Notes: generated from the letters alone by a model not told the origin. A DNA stretch of 64,000 nucleotides from Nannochloropsis oceanica (GCA_004519485.1 CP038128.1:451001-515000); one strand, 5' to 3'. Shown: positions 43,034-53,926, numbered from the stretch's first letter. Program-made: numbers and translations.

Positions 43034-44088
43034 TTAAAACTCTTCATCCTCATCAAAGTCCTCATCGAACTCCTCATCGAAGTCTTCCTCGTCCTCCAAG
43101 TCGCGATCCTCCTCCTCATCCTCCTCCTCATCGAATTCATCCTCATCATCAAACTCATCCTCCTCCTCCAAGTCGCGATCCTCCTCCTCATCCTCCTCCT
43201 CATCGAATTCATCCTCCTCATCAAACTCATCCTCCTCCTCCAAGTCGCGATCCTCCTCCTCCTCCTCATCGAGTTCATCCTCCTCATCGAACTCATCCTC
43301 CTCCTCCAAGTCGCGATCCTCCTCCTCCTCCTCCTCATCGAATTCATCCTCCTCCTCCAAGTCGCGATCCTCCTCATCCTCCTCCTCATCGAGTTCATCC
43401 TCCTCATCGAATTCATCTTCCTCCTCCAAGTCGCGATCCTCCTCATCCTCCTCATCGAACTCCTCCTCATCGAAATCCTCCTCATCCTCCTCATCGAGCT
43501 CGTCCTCGTCCTCCAAGTCGCGATCCATCCCCTCCTCCTCTTCATCAAACGAAATCTCCACATCCTGTATAAAAGTTTTTATTGCAATGAATAAAGAATG
43601 AGTGGTTGGCTTGATTCATAAGGTGTGACGTGATGCTACCCTCACATCGAAAACAATAGCATACTGGTAGGAGCACACTTAATGCTCTCATCCCGCACCC
43701 CTCCCCAACCACCCAGCCCACTTTCCTCCCTCTTCCCAAGCATACGTACATCCAATGTCAGTCCCATCGCATCGAGCTGGCGCATCAGATCCTCTTTGTC
43801 GATCATGCCGTCCAAATCGTCAATCGTCAATTTCCGGTCCTCTCCTTCCTCATCCATATCCTCCTCATCCCATTCATCAATATCCTCGTCTTCATCCTCC
43901 TCGTCCTCGTCGAATTCCTCCATCATCTCCCTTTCCTCGTCGTACTCATCCTCCTCGTTTTCTTCAACAAGCGCCTTGCCCTTAGCATTTGCCACTTTGC
44001 CAGCCCCCATGGACACGAAGCACACCAAGAGGATGAGCAGCCCGAAGAGGAAAACCAGCCGACGATTCGTGCGGAAAGTGGACGACAT
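43034..44088 (-). CDS. secretory acidic Asp/Glu-rich repeat protein
   Basis: Two exons, 43750-44088 and 43034-43564, with a 185-nt intron joined in phase, give 289 residues. The N-terminus is a clear signal peptide or anchor (residues 11-28, LVFLFGLLILLVCFVS). A mixed acidic region follows, containing one ordinary-looking segment (LTIDDLDGMIDKEDLMRQLDAMGLTLD) near residues 87-113. The rest is a tandem degenerate repeat built on DRDLEEEDEFDEED. About half of all residues are Glu or Asp. I recognise no family. Such composition suggests a low-affinity, high-capacity calcium or metal buffer, or a mineral- or polysaccharide-binding protein of the secretory pathway, but this is inference. No ER-retention tetrapeptide is visible; the chain ends DEDEEF. 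Confidence 0.75.
43070..43525 (-). repeat. tandem coding repeat, DRDLEEEDEFDEE unit
   Basis: About seven degenerate copies marked by the invariant plus-strand word CCAAGTCGCGATCC, spaced roughly 60-75 bp. Spacing varies in multiples of three, so the reading frame is kept. Confidence 0.85.
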
Positions 44089-45189
44089 TTTTGGTTGAGG
44101 AGACAGGATGGTGGTGGTCTCTGTGGATTTGTTAGGATCAGATGGTAGAGTCTAGGGGGTAGAGAAGGTGATGGGTATCGGTGAGCGAAGATTGGTGAAA
44201 GGCGATGAAACGTATTCTCTGGCAATGGCAGTGATTTGCGCGAGTTGGTCATTGGACCTTCTTCGGTTGAGAAGCCGCCGTGGTGAGGTGCTCTTTGCGT
44301 GGTACCGGAGGGATATGGTTCGCTGGGAGCTATTATAAGATATATATGGGCGCAGTCCGCCGGGCCCGGGCCCTGCATGATGGTGAATAGGGGAAGGTCT
44401 CCAGCATGCCGGCTCTATCGTATGAGTGCTGTGGGGTTGTGGTGCCTGACTGTGTCGTGGTGGGCGGAAGCGTCAACTCACGAAGACTCAGAGGTTGCTC
44501 ATGAATGTCTTGTGCTCGGCAGAAAGGGCCTACCGGGGGGGACGAGCAAGACGGGTGGTTGGAAGTCGTCCCGCCTACCCAGGCAAAAGGCAGAAGAAGG
44601 ACTCTAAAGGCTGGCACCACCTGTGCTGTGGGTCCAACGATGGTGCTAGTGGTATACGAGTGCTACAGGAGCAGAAGGAATGAACGACCAAGCAAAAATG
44701 GGCTCAGGCTCCAGGGCCGAATAAAGGTGAAAGTCACTGTCTGGCACCCACAAAGTCAACCGAATCCGTCCTGCTGGCTGTTAGGCTTGTCTCTCTTGTA
44801 CATGGGAGTGGGTAGGCTGTGCCTGGTTTCCCGGGAAGAGTCGCGGACGACGACGAAGCACGAAGCGTGCATGGGCGCAGGGGGCAAAACCGAATCACGG
44901 CGGCACACGACGACCGTTTCAAAGTTCCTCCCGTTAACAGCAGCAGGCCCATCCGGACGAGTCTCCAAAAAACGCGCCAGGGACAAAATAAAGTGTTCCG
45001 CGGTATCATGTTTTGGGGTCGAGGCACTAACAATACTCTTGTTTTGGTCTTTTTCTTCTTCTGTCGCTGCCTGTCTCCTCATTTCACCTCGCACACTCAC
45101 ATAGCCACACCAGGCAGGTGTCACGACACTTCCACTGGAAGTAGGATTCGCCGCACAGCACCAAATTTAGACGGGCCCTTGCACAACCC
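44089..45189. promoter_or_regulatory. divergent intergenic region
   Basis: About 1.1 kb between the acidic repeat gene and the CEP57-like gene. No conserved frame is visible. It should carry both promoters and possibly non-coding 5' exons. Confidence 0.4.
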
Positions 45190-47464
45190 ATGGAGGACTC
45201 CAATCGCACGTCTCGCAGCGCCCACACACCTGCAACGCGTGATAACCATATGCATTTCTCACGGATGGACCGAGGATTGCTTGCTGACAAAGGTGTGTTG
45301 CGACCTCTCTTCCCTCCCCTGTCTTCCTTTTGTTCCAAGTTTCTGTCACCATTGCACGCGGAGGAATCGCCATGCATCTAGAGAGCACGTAAAAAGTGGT
45401 GATCTACTCAAAGCATACGGGAAGCAAATAGTAGTGTTAGCCTGCCTTCACGTGTTTTAGTGTTCGTCTTCTTCGTTCATTGTGCAAGAGCACCTTTTTC
45501 TCTTGGTCACCAGGCCAAGATGCAACTCCTCATCCCCTTTGAATGAAAAAAGAAAGTTGCGGGCAACGCAGACATCTCTCGATCGAAGAAAACTTTCCTT
45601 CTCTCTTCCTTTTTCCACACTGCCTTCTTACACAACAGATGGTGCCCTTGAGACGCACGTGCACTTGCGCCGCACCGGCAGCGTGGATATCTTCGCCGGT
45701 CAACCCTCCCCGTCGTCGCACCACCGTCAACAGCAGCAACAGGAGGACACGGACAGCTGTCGTGCTCACGCCAATACCGCCAGTACCACCACTGATCTGG
45801 TAGGCACCACCAGCAGCGGCACTACCAGATTCACTGCCCCCTCTCAGCCACCATCGGCGTTCTCCATCTTGCCGCCAGCATACCCTCCTTCCTCTCACCC
45901 TCCCCATCAAACCCCGACCGTGAGTAAGAGTAGTACCGCTGTCCTAAGTGCCCTACGTGCGCTGCAAGATAAGATTAAGCGCCTGGAGAAAGAGCGGGCC
46001 GATGCCATTTGGGAGGTCGGCATGCTACGTCAGCAGCTCGAGGGGGTGCAGCGTCGGGCGGAAGTTGAACGGCGGGAAGACGTGTTGGAGCTACAAGAGC
46101 AATATTCTCACGTACAGGGTGCTTATGAGCGGCTGTTGTCGGACAAGGAGGCAATGGAGAGCAAGCTAGTGCGCTCGGAGGAGAGACGTGCTGTGCTCGT
46201 CCAGGAAGCAGGTCGACTGCGTGGGCAGTTGCTTGCGGAGGAGGAAAGCCGCCGATTAGCTAAAGTAAGGGTACGCGGGATGGGGGCCCGGATAAGCAAA
46301 ATGGAGCACGCCGTCCAGAATCGAGGCGTTAAAGCCGAGAATACGATCGCTGAGTTGCGTGAAACATTGGAGATAGAAACGGCTCGTCGACTTGAGCTGG
46401 AGGAACGCAATGAGAAATTTGGGGAGGTCTTACTGTCGGTGTTGGACATGAACCAGGAAATTGCTAGGTATTATCCGGCACATGGAACCAAGTCGCAGGG
46501 TACAGCCACCGCCACCACCAGCAGCAGTTGCTGCGACTATGCAGCTGCCCCGCGCACGGCTCCCAAACCCCGGTCCATTCGGACGAGCAGCAGCAACAGC
46601 GGGGGGACCTTGCCCTTCTTGCCGGCGTCGCACCATCGGACATATAATCTCTTGGCCACACTCTCGCAGGCTGTGCGAGAATGCAAGCAACGGGAGCCTA
46701 AGCGGGTGTTGGATGCTTTGTATGAGTTGGTGCAGTTGGAAACGGGCTCGGTCATGGGGCGGGAGGAGCGCTGCGCCTTCCCTCCCTCGGGGCAATCTGC
46801 CGGGTCTGCTTCGACCTCCTTTCCCTCCACCACTCGGGCATGTGGTGGGCATGCGTCTCTTGCGAGGGGACGCCGTCCAACAGTTGCTGCGGAATGTATG
46901 GAGGGGAAGCAACGACTGCAGCAGCAGCAGCAGCAGCACGACGCGGAAGAGCATGACAAGGAGGTGATTCTGGCGATGCAAGCCGAGTTAAAGGAACTGG
47001 AGTATGTGTTGGAAGACGAGCTACGGGTTTTAAATCGTAAATACGCGGGTATGGTTGAGCTGGCTCGGAGCGGGAGCAGAAGGACAGCTGGGTCAGGAGG
47101 AGGAAGAAAAGGAGGAGGAGGAGGAGGAGGAGGAGGAGGAGGAGGAGGAGGAGGAGGAGGAGGAGGAGGAGGAGGGGGAGGAGGAGGAGGAGGAGAGGAG
47201 TTTCGGGAGGAGGACTTGCGGGCATTGATTGAGGACATTCATCGGAAGGAGGCCGAGCTCAAGCATCTACGCCGGGCTTTGCGCTCGAAACGAGGGCTCT
47301 GCCAATCACGGCATTACCATTACCCCACACAGCAACAACAGCAGCAGCAGCAGGCGTCGTGCACAAGCCCGCGGGCAAAGGGCGCCGCACAGCGTGTCCG
47401 AGAGCGCATGTCGCTTCTAAGTGGTATCCGGGACATGTCCGGCTTGGCCGCAGCGGATAAATAA
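45190..47464 (+). CDS. CEP57-like coiled-coil protein
   Basis: The main exon is 45639-47464; its acceptor follows a long pyrimidine tract ending CACAACAG. A candidate first exon, 45190-45292 (donor GTGTGT), joins in phase and supplies an ATG, giving 642 residues; it is inference. The N-terminal half resembles the CEP57 localisation domain: STAVLSALRALQDKIKRLEKER followed by a long coiled coil to about residue 300. The C-terminal part has a second coiled coil (LKELEYVLEDELRVLNRKYAGM; LRALIEDIHRKEAELKHLRRAL) matching the position of the CEP57 microtubule-binding region, interrupted by about 30 Gly encoded by GGA repeats. CEP57 proteins act at centrosomes and microtubules. The family call rests on motif and layout; another centrosomal coiled-coil protein is possible. 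Confidence 0.6.
47108..47195 (+). repeat. GGA repeat coding poly-Gly
   Basis: About 29 GGA/GGG units in frame within the CEP57-like gene; the strand is all purine. Confidence 0.9.
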
Positions 47465-48027
47465 ACATCTTGGCCAAGAAAAAGATGAAAAAAACAAGAA
47501 TCAAGAATGAAGGCTGAAGGGAAAGGCAATTGCATGAAGATTTGTCTTGTTGTCATGTTGCTGGAATTTTTTATCCACACATCTGAGTGGTTGGTTTTTA
47601 TCTCATGTTCGCAGTTTCCTCCCGAGCTTGAGCAACAGAGGCCAGCCAACCAAAATAAGGACCGATGCCGAACACACACAAAATAATAAGAGAACGCTCC
47701 GTTTGAGTCTGCGTATGTAACCTTTTTTCTCTGGGATGCTTATTTTGCTTTGTATGGGTCCTTTCTCGCCATCGTCATAAACTTCATCGCTTCCCTTTCC
47801 TTCTCTCCTCTTGTAATCACCTTTCGGTGTACATAAGGGAAAAAGGAAGGCAAGACAGCTGTAGCCAATATGATAGGAAAGGGCCTCCCGGTCCGCCACC
47901 AAAACAAACGCCATGAAAAATGGGGCTTGTGAGAAAGTCGTCACTTTACAGAACATCCATCCCTCTTCGTTCTCTTCTTCCATATCTCCCTCCTTCCATC
48001 ATCTTGCTTCGTCTCATGCCTCCATCT
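47465..48027. other. convergent intergenic region
   Basis: Lies between the CEP57-like and RPL29 3' ends. No feature is supported. Confidence 0.5.
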
Positions 48028-48830
48028 TTATGCCTTCACTACCTTGACGACCTTGTTGTGTTTCTTCGCGAAACGCTGGTTGCGCAAGTACTTGGGGTCC
48101 ATCTGGAAATGTGAAGGTGAGGGGAGGGAAGGAGGGAGGGAGGGAGGGAAGGAAGGAGGGAGGGAGGGAGAGTTTAGGGGGAGAGGCAGGAGAAGAGAAG
48201 AGTAGAAGCATTACAGCATACACGATTACGAAAAACAGCACATGAAGTGATCAGTCAAAAGTGAATTAATTAACATAGCTTGCCAAAGCCACCGGATAAA
48301 ATAAAGACAGAAGTATGCTATGACTCTCAATCCAAGCAAATTTGCACCACAATCCACGCACTAGTATGTATGGAAAATAAAAATAATAATAAAATAGAAA
48401 TCATTCCGACGACACTTACCCCCTTGAGGGACTTGGAGACGTAGTTCTTGGGCTTCTTGATGCCGTTTCGGTGCGCCTTAAAAGACTGGTTTCGGTTCGT
48501 GTGGTTCTTGGACTGCGATGGGATTAGGAAGGGGGGACGGAGAGGAAAAGGCAAATTAAGGGTTAGAGGGGGCCGCTCGATCGATGCAAGCATCACGCGA
48601 GAGGAACCTCGGCCTCCAGCTCCCGCCCACGGTTGTCGGGCACATTTCCGCAAACCCATAGCATGGCCTAACACTCTTCCTCTGCCTCCGGCATCCACTA
48701 CATCCCGTAAGCATGCTCCAATTCGCTTTATCTGCTCATCGTCCCCCTCCTCGATGCCATCTCTCCCTCCCTCCATCCCCTTTCGAAACCTTTACTCCTC
48801 CGCGTCCTCCACGAAACGTACCTTGGCCAT
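48028..48830 (-). CDS. RPL29: 60S ribosomal protein L29 (eL29)
   Basis: Three exons are inferred from conservation: 48822-48830 (ATG GCC AAG only), 48420-48512 and 48028-48102, all with GT-AG introns, giving 58 residues. The product reads MAK, then SKNHTNRNQSFKAHRNGIKK, then PKNYVSKSLKG and MDPKYLRNQRFAKKHNKVV, matching eL29 from yeast to human; fungal forms have about the same short length. It binds 28S rRNA on the solvent side of the large subunit. Coding exons are much shorter than the introns (309 and 317 nt). The second intron contains a long GGGA/CCCT repeat. It is divergent from TRM112 across about 560 bp. Confidence 0.95.
48118..48170 (+). repeat. GGGA repeat in RPL29 intron
   Basis: A tract of GGGA/GGAA units with several GGG runs one base apart, just upstream of the intron acceptor. 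On the transcript strand it is CCCT and may serve as the pyrimidine tract. Confidence 0.8.
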
Positions 48831-49391
48831 GGCTGCTGTTGTAAGGAGAGGAGGCTCTCTTCTTTCCTGTGATGGTCATGAGAAAATAGGGGTGAGATAA
48901 TGACTGCACGCATAAGGAAGCAAAGAAAGCAGACAGGAGGGAGGCAAGCCCACCACCACCAATCGTAAGCGCGTTGCGGAAGCGTTTGCTGGCCACCCAA
49001 CAACGTCACTCATTCTTGCCCAATAATCCTCTAAAGCAAGCATACCAAGTGGAGAGCGCATGGGCATGAAGACGGCATGTGAGTGAGGCTGTGTGGAGGC
49101 GGCGAGCGGTACGGCCGCAGGGCTGTAATGGCGCCCGAAAACACAGAGGGTGCTCGCGGGACCGTCATCAGAATGGCACATCCCATGTGTCCTCCCATGG
49201 TCGAGCCACTGTGATAACAGGCCTACCATCTCTGCCAATTCAAATGCAGCCACGTGGATGACAACCATAGATTTCCATGCATGTTCTGGCTGCGATACTG
49301 TCCTCGAATTCCCTCCTCACCCAGGCCTCTGACCTCCCACCCACCCCTACTTCGCCCCATTCGACGCAGGCAGGCACATAATCCGTCAGCC
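48831..49391. promoter_or_regulatory. divergent promoter region between RPL29 and TRM112
   Basis: 561 bp. No conserved frame or defined element was recognised. Confidence 0.4.
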
Positions 49392-50080
49392 ATGCGGCTC
49401 ATCACGCACAACATGCTCAAGAGCAACATCAAGGGCGTAGTAAATGGCTTTCCCTTGAGAATAGAGGCCGACAAGGTGGAGGTGAAGGAGACGGAGTTCA
49501 ACGCAGGTATGTTGACATGGCATTGGGCAGAGAATGGAGAACGGAAATAGGAAGGAGGTGTCTGCCGGCGATGTGTACTTGTAATGATTGCCTACGCTTG
49601 CATGGAACGTAATCGCTCGTCTAATCTTCACTGGGCTGCATGTGTATCGTTATGTCTGTGTAGCAATGCCTAAGTGTGTGCTGCTTCGCATACCGTCGTA
49701 TCCATGTACACTTTCTCCGCAACCCCCCACACGACACAGAATTTGTGCAAAATTTGTTGCCGAAGATCGAGTGGGGGGCACTTCGGGAAGCAAGCAAAGC
49801 GTTGGGAATGGATGAGCTGCCGGAAAAGGTAAGAACTACAGCGCTCCGTTCCTCCCTCACAGCTCCCCCTCCTCCTCCCACCTACTAGCTTTCACCCTCG
49901 CCTCACCCACAGGTTGAAGAAGGCAACAAGACAGACGAATCATTTTTGGAAATAGTGCACAAGCTGTTGCTGGACGTACATGTGCTGGAGGGGGCGTTGG
50001 TCTGCCCCGAGACAGGGAGGCGGTTTCCCATTAATGAGGGCATTCCAAATATGTTGCTGCATGAGGACGAGGTGGCGTAG
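49392..50080 (+). CDS. TRM112: multifunctional methyltransferase activator TRM112
   Basis: Three exons, 49392-49506, 49740-49828 and 49913-50080, join in phase to give 123 residues, the normal length. The N-terminus MRLITHNMLKSNIKGV is diagnostic. The C-terminus has LVCPETGRRFPINEGIPNML, the part of the zinc-knuckle-like fold that meets methyltransferase partners. The N-terminal CxxC zinc ligands of yeast are absent, as in many other eukaryotic forms. TRM112 stabilises methyltransferases that modify tRNA, 18S rRNA and eRF1. Splice sites are consensus GTATGT, GTAAGA and pyrimidine-AG. Confidence 0.95.
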
Positions 50081-50814
50081 AAGAAAGGGGAGGAGAGGAA
50101 GAGATAAGGAGGGAAGAAGAGAGAGAGACAGATATGGGTATGAATGTAAAGATAGCCAAAAGAAACAATGCCATCGCAATTAAGACGACGATGGGACACA
50201 TGTGCTATTTCCGTGTGTTAGATTTTCTTTTCGGAGAGGAAAAAAAAGGCACGCATATGAACTTTTCAATTGCAATATGCTGAGAGAATGAATTCCAATA
50301 AGAATAATAAACGTCTTGCGACATTAATCCGGCCTGTGCCTGTGTTCCTCACTAATGGACACAAATCAAAGTAACAAGAGGAACAAGACCCAGTCGTAAA
50401 ACAGCAGCTTCGGTTATGATCCTTTCCGGGCCGCGAAGCCCCTCATTCCTTCTTTTATCCTCTGAATCTTCTTATCTCCTTCAACCTCCGATAAATCCCA
50501 CCCAGAAATGTCTTCAAGACAAGAAATCCAGAACAAGGAAAACCCCGATCCCGAAAAGAGAAGGTGAAAAGGCCAGGGGAAGGAGTTAAGGAAAGAAGAG
50601 CGTGGGTGCGCCCTCTCTTGATACCCCTCCTCGCTTCACCGTCCTCGTCGCGGAAGGGCGACTTGTCCCGCCTCTTTTCTGTTTGTTTAAATGCTCACAA
50701 ACAAAAGGAGACAAAGCAACTCCCGCCCCGCATCGCATAAACATAATTTTCCATCCTACTACCCTCCTTCCCTCCCACACTCCGTCCCCCCTTTCGACTC
50801 TCTGCTTCCTTTGT
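50081..50814. other. convergent intergenic region
   Basis: About 730 bp between the TRM112 and RPS14 3' ends. No gene is supported. Confidence 0.5.
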
Positions 50815-51591
50815 TTACAAACGACGACCACGGCGACCACTCTTTCGGCGGGTGCTATCCGTGGGGACAGGAGTCACATCCTCAATACGCCCAATCTTCA
50901 AGCCCGAACGTGCCAACGCACGCAAAGCATGTTGCGCTCCCGGCCCCGGGGACTTGGTCTTGTTCCCGCCCGTCGCACGCATCTTGATGTGCACGGCCGT
51001 GATGCCCAGCTCCTTGCACTTGACGGCCACGTCCTGTGCGGCAAGCATGGCCGCGTACGGGGACGCCTCGTCACGATCGGCCTTGACCTTCATCCCTCCC
51101 GTGACACGTGACAGGGTCTCTCGTCCAGACAAATCAGTGACATGCACGAAGGTGTCGTTGAAGGAAGCGAATATGTGAGCGACACCGAAGACGTGCTCCC
51201 CTTCCGCGGCCTTGGGGCCCAGGTTCAGGGTTGTGGAGTCGTCCAGCTTGGTTGCACCTCCTCGCTTTGCCTATTTAGGTGGGTGGGTAAAAAGGAAGGA
51301 AGCACGTGGGAGGGAAGATGATGAGGACTTGCTCTGTGTCTGTGCTTTGTCGGAGGGACATGGAAAGCATACGTGTCTCGTTACACTCATCATTTTTCTC
51401 ATAAATGTACACAAGGGCTGTAGTCCTCCTTGGCTGCTAGCCGTGTAAGGCCACGACAAGGGTGATGCTTCTTCCCGTGACGAGTGGAAAGGAGCATGTC
51501 CACCATTGCGATACAAACCGAAAACCACATTCGCAATCCCAATACACATCTGTCAACGTCCAATCTTCGCCATAACGCGTGGACTTACCAT
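50815..51591 (-). CDS. RPS14: 40S ribosomal protein S14 (uS11)
   Basis: The main exon, 50815-51270, encodes the whole conserved protein: [60 protein letters not shown] and the basic tail [15 protein letters not shown]. There is no ATG before the conserved part. The best start is an isolated ATG at 51589-51591 followed directly by GTAAGT; a 318-nt intron then joins to GCA AAG CGA GGA, giving MAKRGG at the N-terminus and 152 residues, the usual length. uS11 lies on the platform of the small subunit and helps form the mRNA exit site. Family identity is certain; the one-codon first exon is inferred from phase and a perfect donor. Confidence 0.95.
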
Positions 51592-52157
51592 CTTTGATGA
51601 AGAGTGGGAAAGGCGAAAGACCTGTGGGTTGGTAGGGTGATGATTGAGGGGCGAAGTAGAGAGGTGAGGGAGGCGGCTGATGGTGCATGGGAGAGGAGCT
51701 AAGGCACAATAACCATTCGCCTCCATCTCTGCTCGAGGACCTCATGTTGGAAACAGTTATCACGTTAAGGGTCAAGGGTTGTCTGAGCCGTGGTTTGGAA
51801 TGCGTGAAAAGCCAGGCGGCGGAAGAAAGGGAGCAGAAGACGTGAGGGCGAGAGGAGCGGCTGGTAGTGGCCGTGAGAGGGAGCGAAAGTGCTTGATGCT
51901 GCTTCTCGTACCTCGTCGAATTTAATTTAAACAACAACCACGGTCTTGATGGGCCCCTTGTGTGTGTGCATCCTAAGATTAAAATACGCACACACTCCAG
52001 ACCAGTCACATCCTACGATGATCCAATCCCTTCCTGCCCATCCCTGACGTGCCACTGCCTGGCAAGCCTCACCTCTCTGTCTCACCCCGCAGCAGCATCA
52101 TATCATTACATTCTTTACCCCACGCATAACACGCCACAGCCCACATAAAGTAGACCA
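51592..52157. promoter_or_regulatory. divergent promoter region between RPS14 and MESD-like gene
   Basis: 566 bp. It holds the RPS14 5' UTR and promoter and the MESD-like promoter. No defined element was recognised. Confidence 0.4.
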
Positions 52158-53155
52158 ATGAAGACCCTATCCCTGCAGCTCTTGCTCATTGTGCTCTTTG
52201 TCGCCTTTAGTCCTGCGGCTGCCTACAAGAAGCGTAAGGAATGGACCGAAGAAGAGCTGGAGGCCTTGGAGAGGGCTTGGGAGGCCAATGATGCGGAGGA
52301 GGACCTCGACAGCCCCGAACGCCGGCAACGCCTTGAGATGGAGGCTTTCAAGGTCAAAAATGATCCTGCTACCGCTGCTAGGTAAGTGTGGATTGGAGTG
52401 CAGATATGGAAGAGGGGGCAAGGAGGGTTGTGTTGAAAGAGGGAGATGGGCGTAGATGCTGCTTCTCGCCAGGAGAGCAGTAAAGGGGCATGGGCAATGG
52501 CACACCTAATTATTGACTGACTGACTGTAGAGCGGCATTGGAAATGGTGGGTGGTCTTTTGTCAGTGTCCCTTCTTGTCGTCCATCTCCGCCCTACAGCG
52601 AGCCCCTCACTTTCTTATTGCCTCGTTGCCTTCGCTTACCCACCCGTAAGTGAAATTTCTCCTAAAGGTGGTGTCGGCATGCCTCCTGGTGCCCCCCCCA
52701 TGATGGGCAAGCAGACTGGGCCGAAGATGATGTTTGTGAACCTGCTGCCCGAGAAAGCGCCTGATAAGACGGCGTGGTCTTCCAGGGACGTTGAAATGCT
52801 CTCCGCGAAGTGGCGCAGGGTACGTACTGAAGCATGGGTGTCGGGATGGAAGGATGTATAGCAACGTGTGGCATTCTCTTACTTGCTTCGTTACTTCATG
52901 CGTAATCGCGTAAGCTAACTTCTTCTTTCCCTCTTTTTCTTATCTTTCCACACAACAACCCTCCTTCCCCAAATCATTCAGATGCTAATTACTGGCGGCG
53001 TCTCCGCAGACGTCTACAACCTCGACGATAACGTCCTCGTGAATGTCGAACATCACTTACTAGCTGACGCCAAGGAATTCTTATTCGACCAGTCCGAGGT
53101 CGACTTCCTGACTCTGGACCAGCAAAAAATTTACCCTAATGGTCGTCACGAGTAA
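52158..53155 (+). CDS. MESD-like ER chaperone
   Basis: Four exons are inferred, 52158-52381, 52531-52550, 52668-52819 and 52982-53155, giving 189 residues; a 20-nt micro-exon is needed to keep phase. The N-terminus is a signal peptide (residues 5-22) ending AAAYKK. The pattern then follows MESD: an acidic WTEEELEALERAWEAND-type helix, GPKMMFVNLLPE, a second strand-helix unit ending in FDQSEVDFLTLDQQKIYPNG. MESD folds beta-propeller/EGF modules of LDL-receptor-like proteins in the ER of animals. The chain ends GRHE, not a standard retention signal. The micro-exon and its weak donor (GTGGTC) are less certain than the other exons. The family call is by pattern, moderate. Confidence 0.65.
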
Positions 53156-53926
53156 TACCGGAAACTTTGTCCGGGATGCGAGGCGGGAACTTATACTGAC
53201 GGTTAGGGTTAGGGTTAGGCGGGAAGATGTTTAAAACTGGTAGTAAAAGTTATCATGTGGGAAATTGCAGGGCCGAAAAGGGTATGTGTGTGTTGAGTCC
53301 CTGCAACAACAAGCGAGTGGTTGGCGGCCTGTCCCTCGGAGGAAAGTCTCGAGGTGTGCATGATTCTCTCTAAAAGCATAAAAATATGAAAAAAAGATCA
53401 GGACGGATGACATCAAAGGCTAAAGTGGAAGCGAGAAAGCAACGTTGCACACGAGCTGGTTGTGTAAGGCCTTGAGCTTGGGCGTCCTGCCGCTTGCACC
53501 CCCTGTTTCGATCGCAGCTGCGTCTTGGTTTTTGGTCTCCCCCCTCTCCCTATTCGAGGGTTGCCTTGGATTTTTCTCGATGCTCCCTCTATTGCATGTA
53601 GAATACTTGGTGTAAGGCTCAGATTTGCGCGCAAAGACTTGCTTTGGGGCTGGAGTTGTGCCGACGATGGGCCGGCGATGCCTACGCCTTGCGGCAACCG
53701 CAACGTTCGTCACTGGCTGGTACAACCTTTTCCTTACTTTATCAGGCAAATAACCAAAGACCCGGCAATACGGTTCGACGCACACTATCTGCTTTATTCC
53801 TTCATGCAGCTTGCTTATCTCTTTCTCTCCCACTGTCCTGCCCCTGGCACGTGCAGGCCACCAAGCAAGAGAATTGGTGATGGCGCGCAACGACTGCTAG
53901 ACCCAGCAACGGCCATCCTCGACGCA
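53156..53926. promoter_or_regulatory. intergenic region upstream of MUS81
   Basis: About 770 bp between tandem genes. It contains a short TTAGGG array at 53201-53219. The rest shows no coding feature. Confidence 0.4.
53201..53219 (+). repeat. interstitial telomere-like repeat (TTAGGG)3
   Basis: Three consecutive TTAGGG-type units about 700 bp upstream of the MUS81 start and 45 bp after the MESD-like stop. Confidence 0.85.

Noticed and set aside
43070-43525. Regularly spaced repeats resembling a CRISPR array
   Set aside because: Spacing and repeat both keep one reading frame, spacers are themselves repeats, and the host is eukaryotic.
44089-45189. Additional gene in the region upstream of the CEP57-like gene
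   Set aside because: Open frames on both strands are short, lack domains and overlap each other without a consistent splice pattern.
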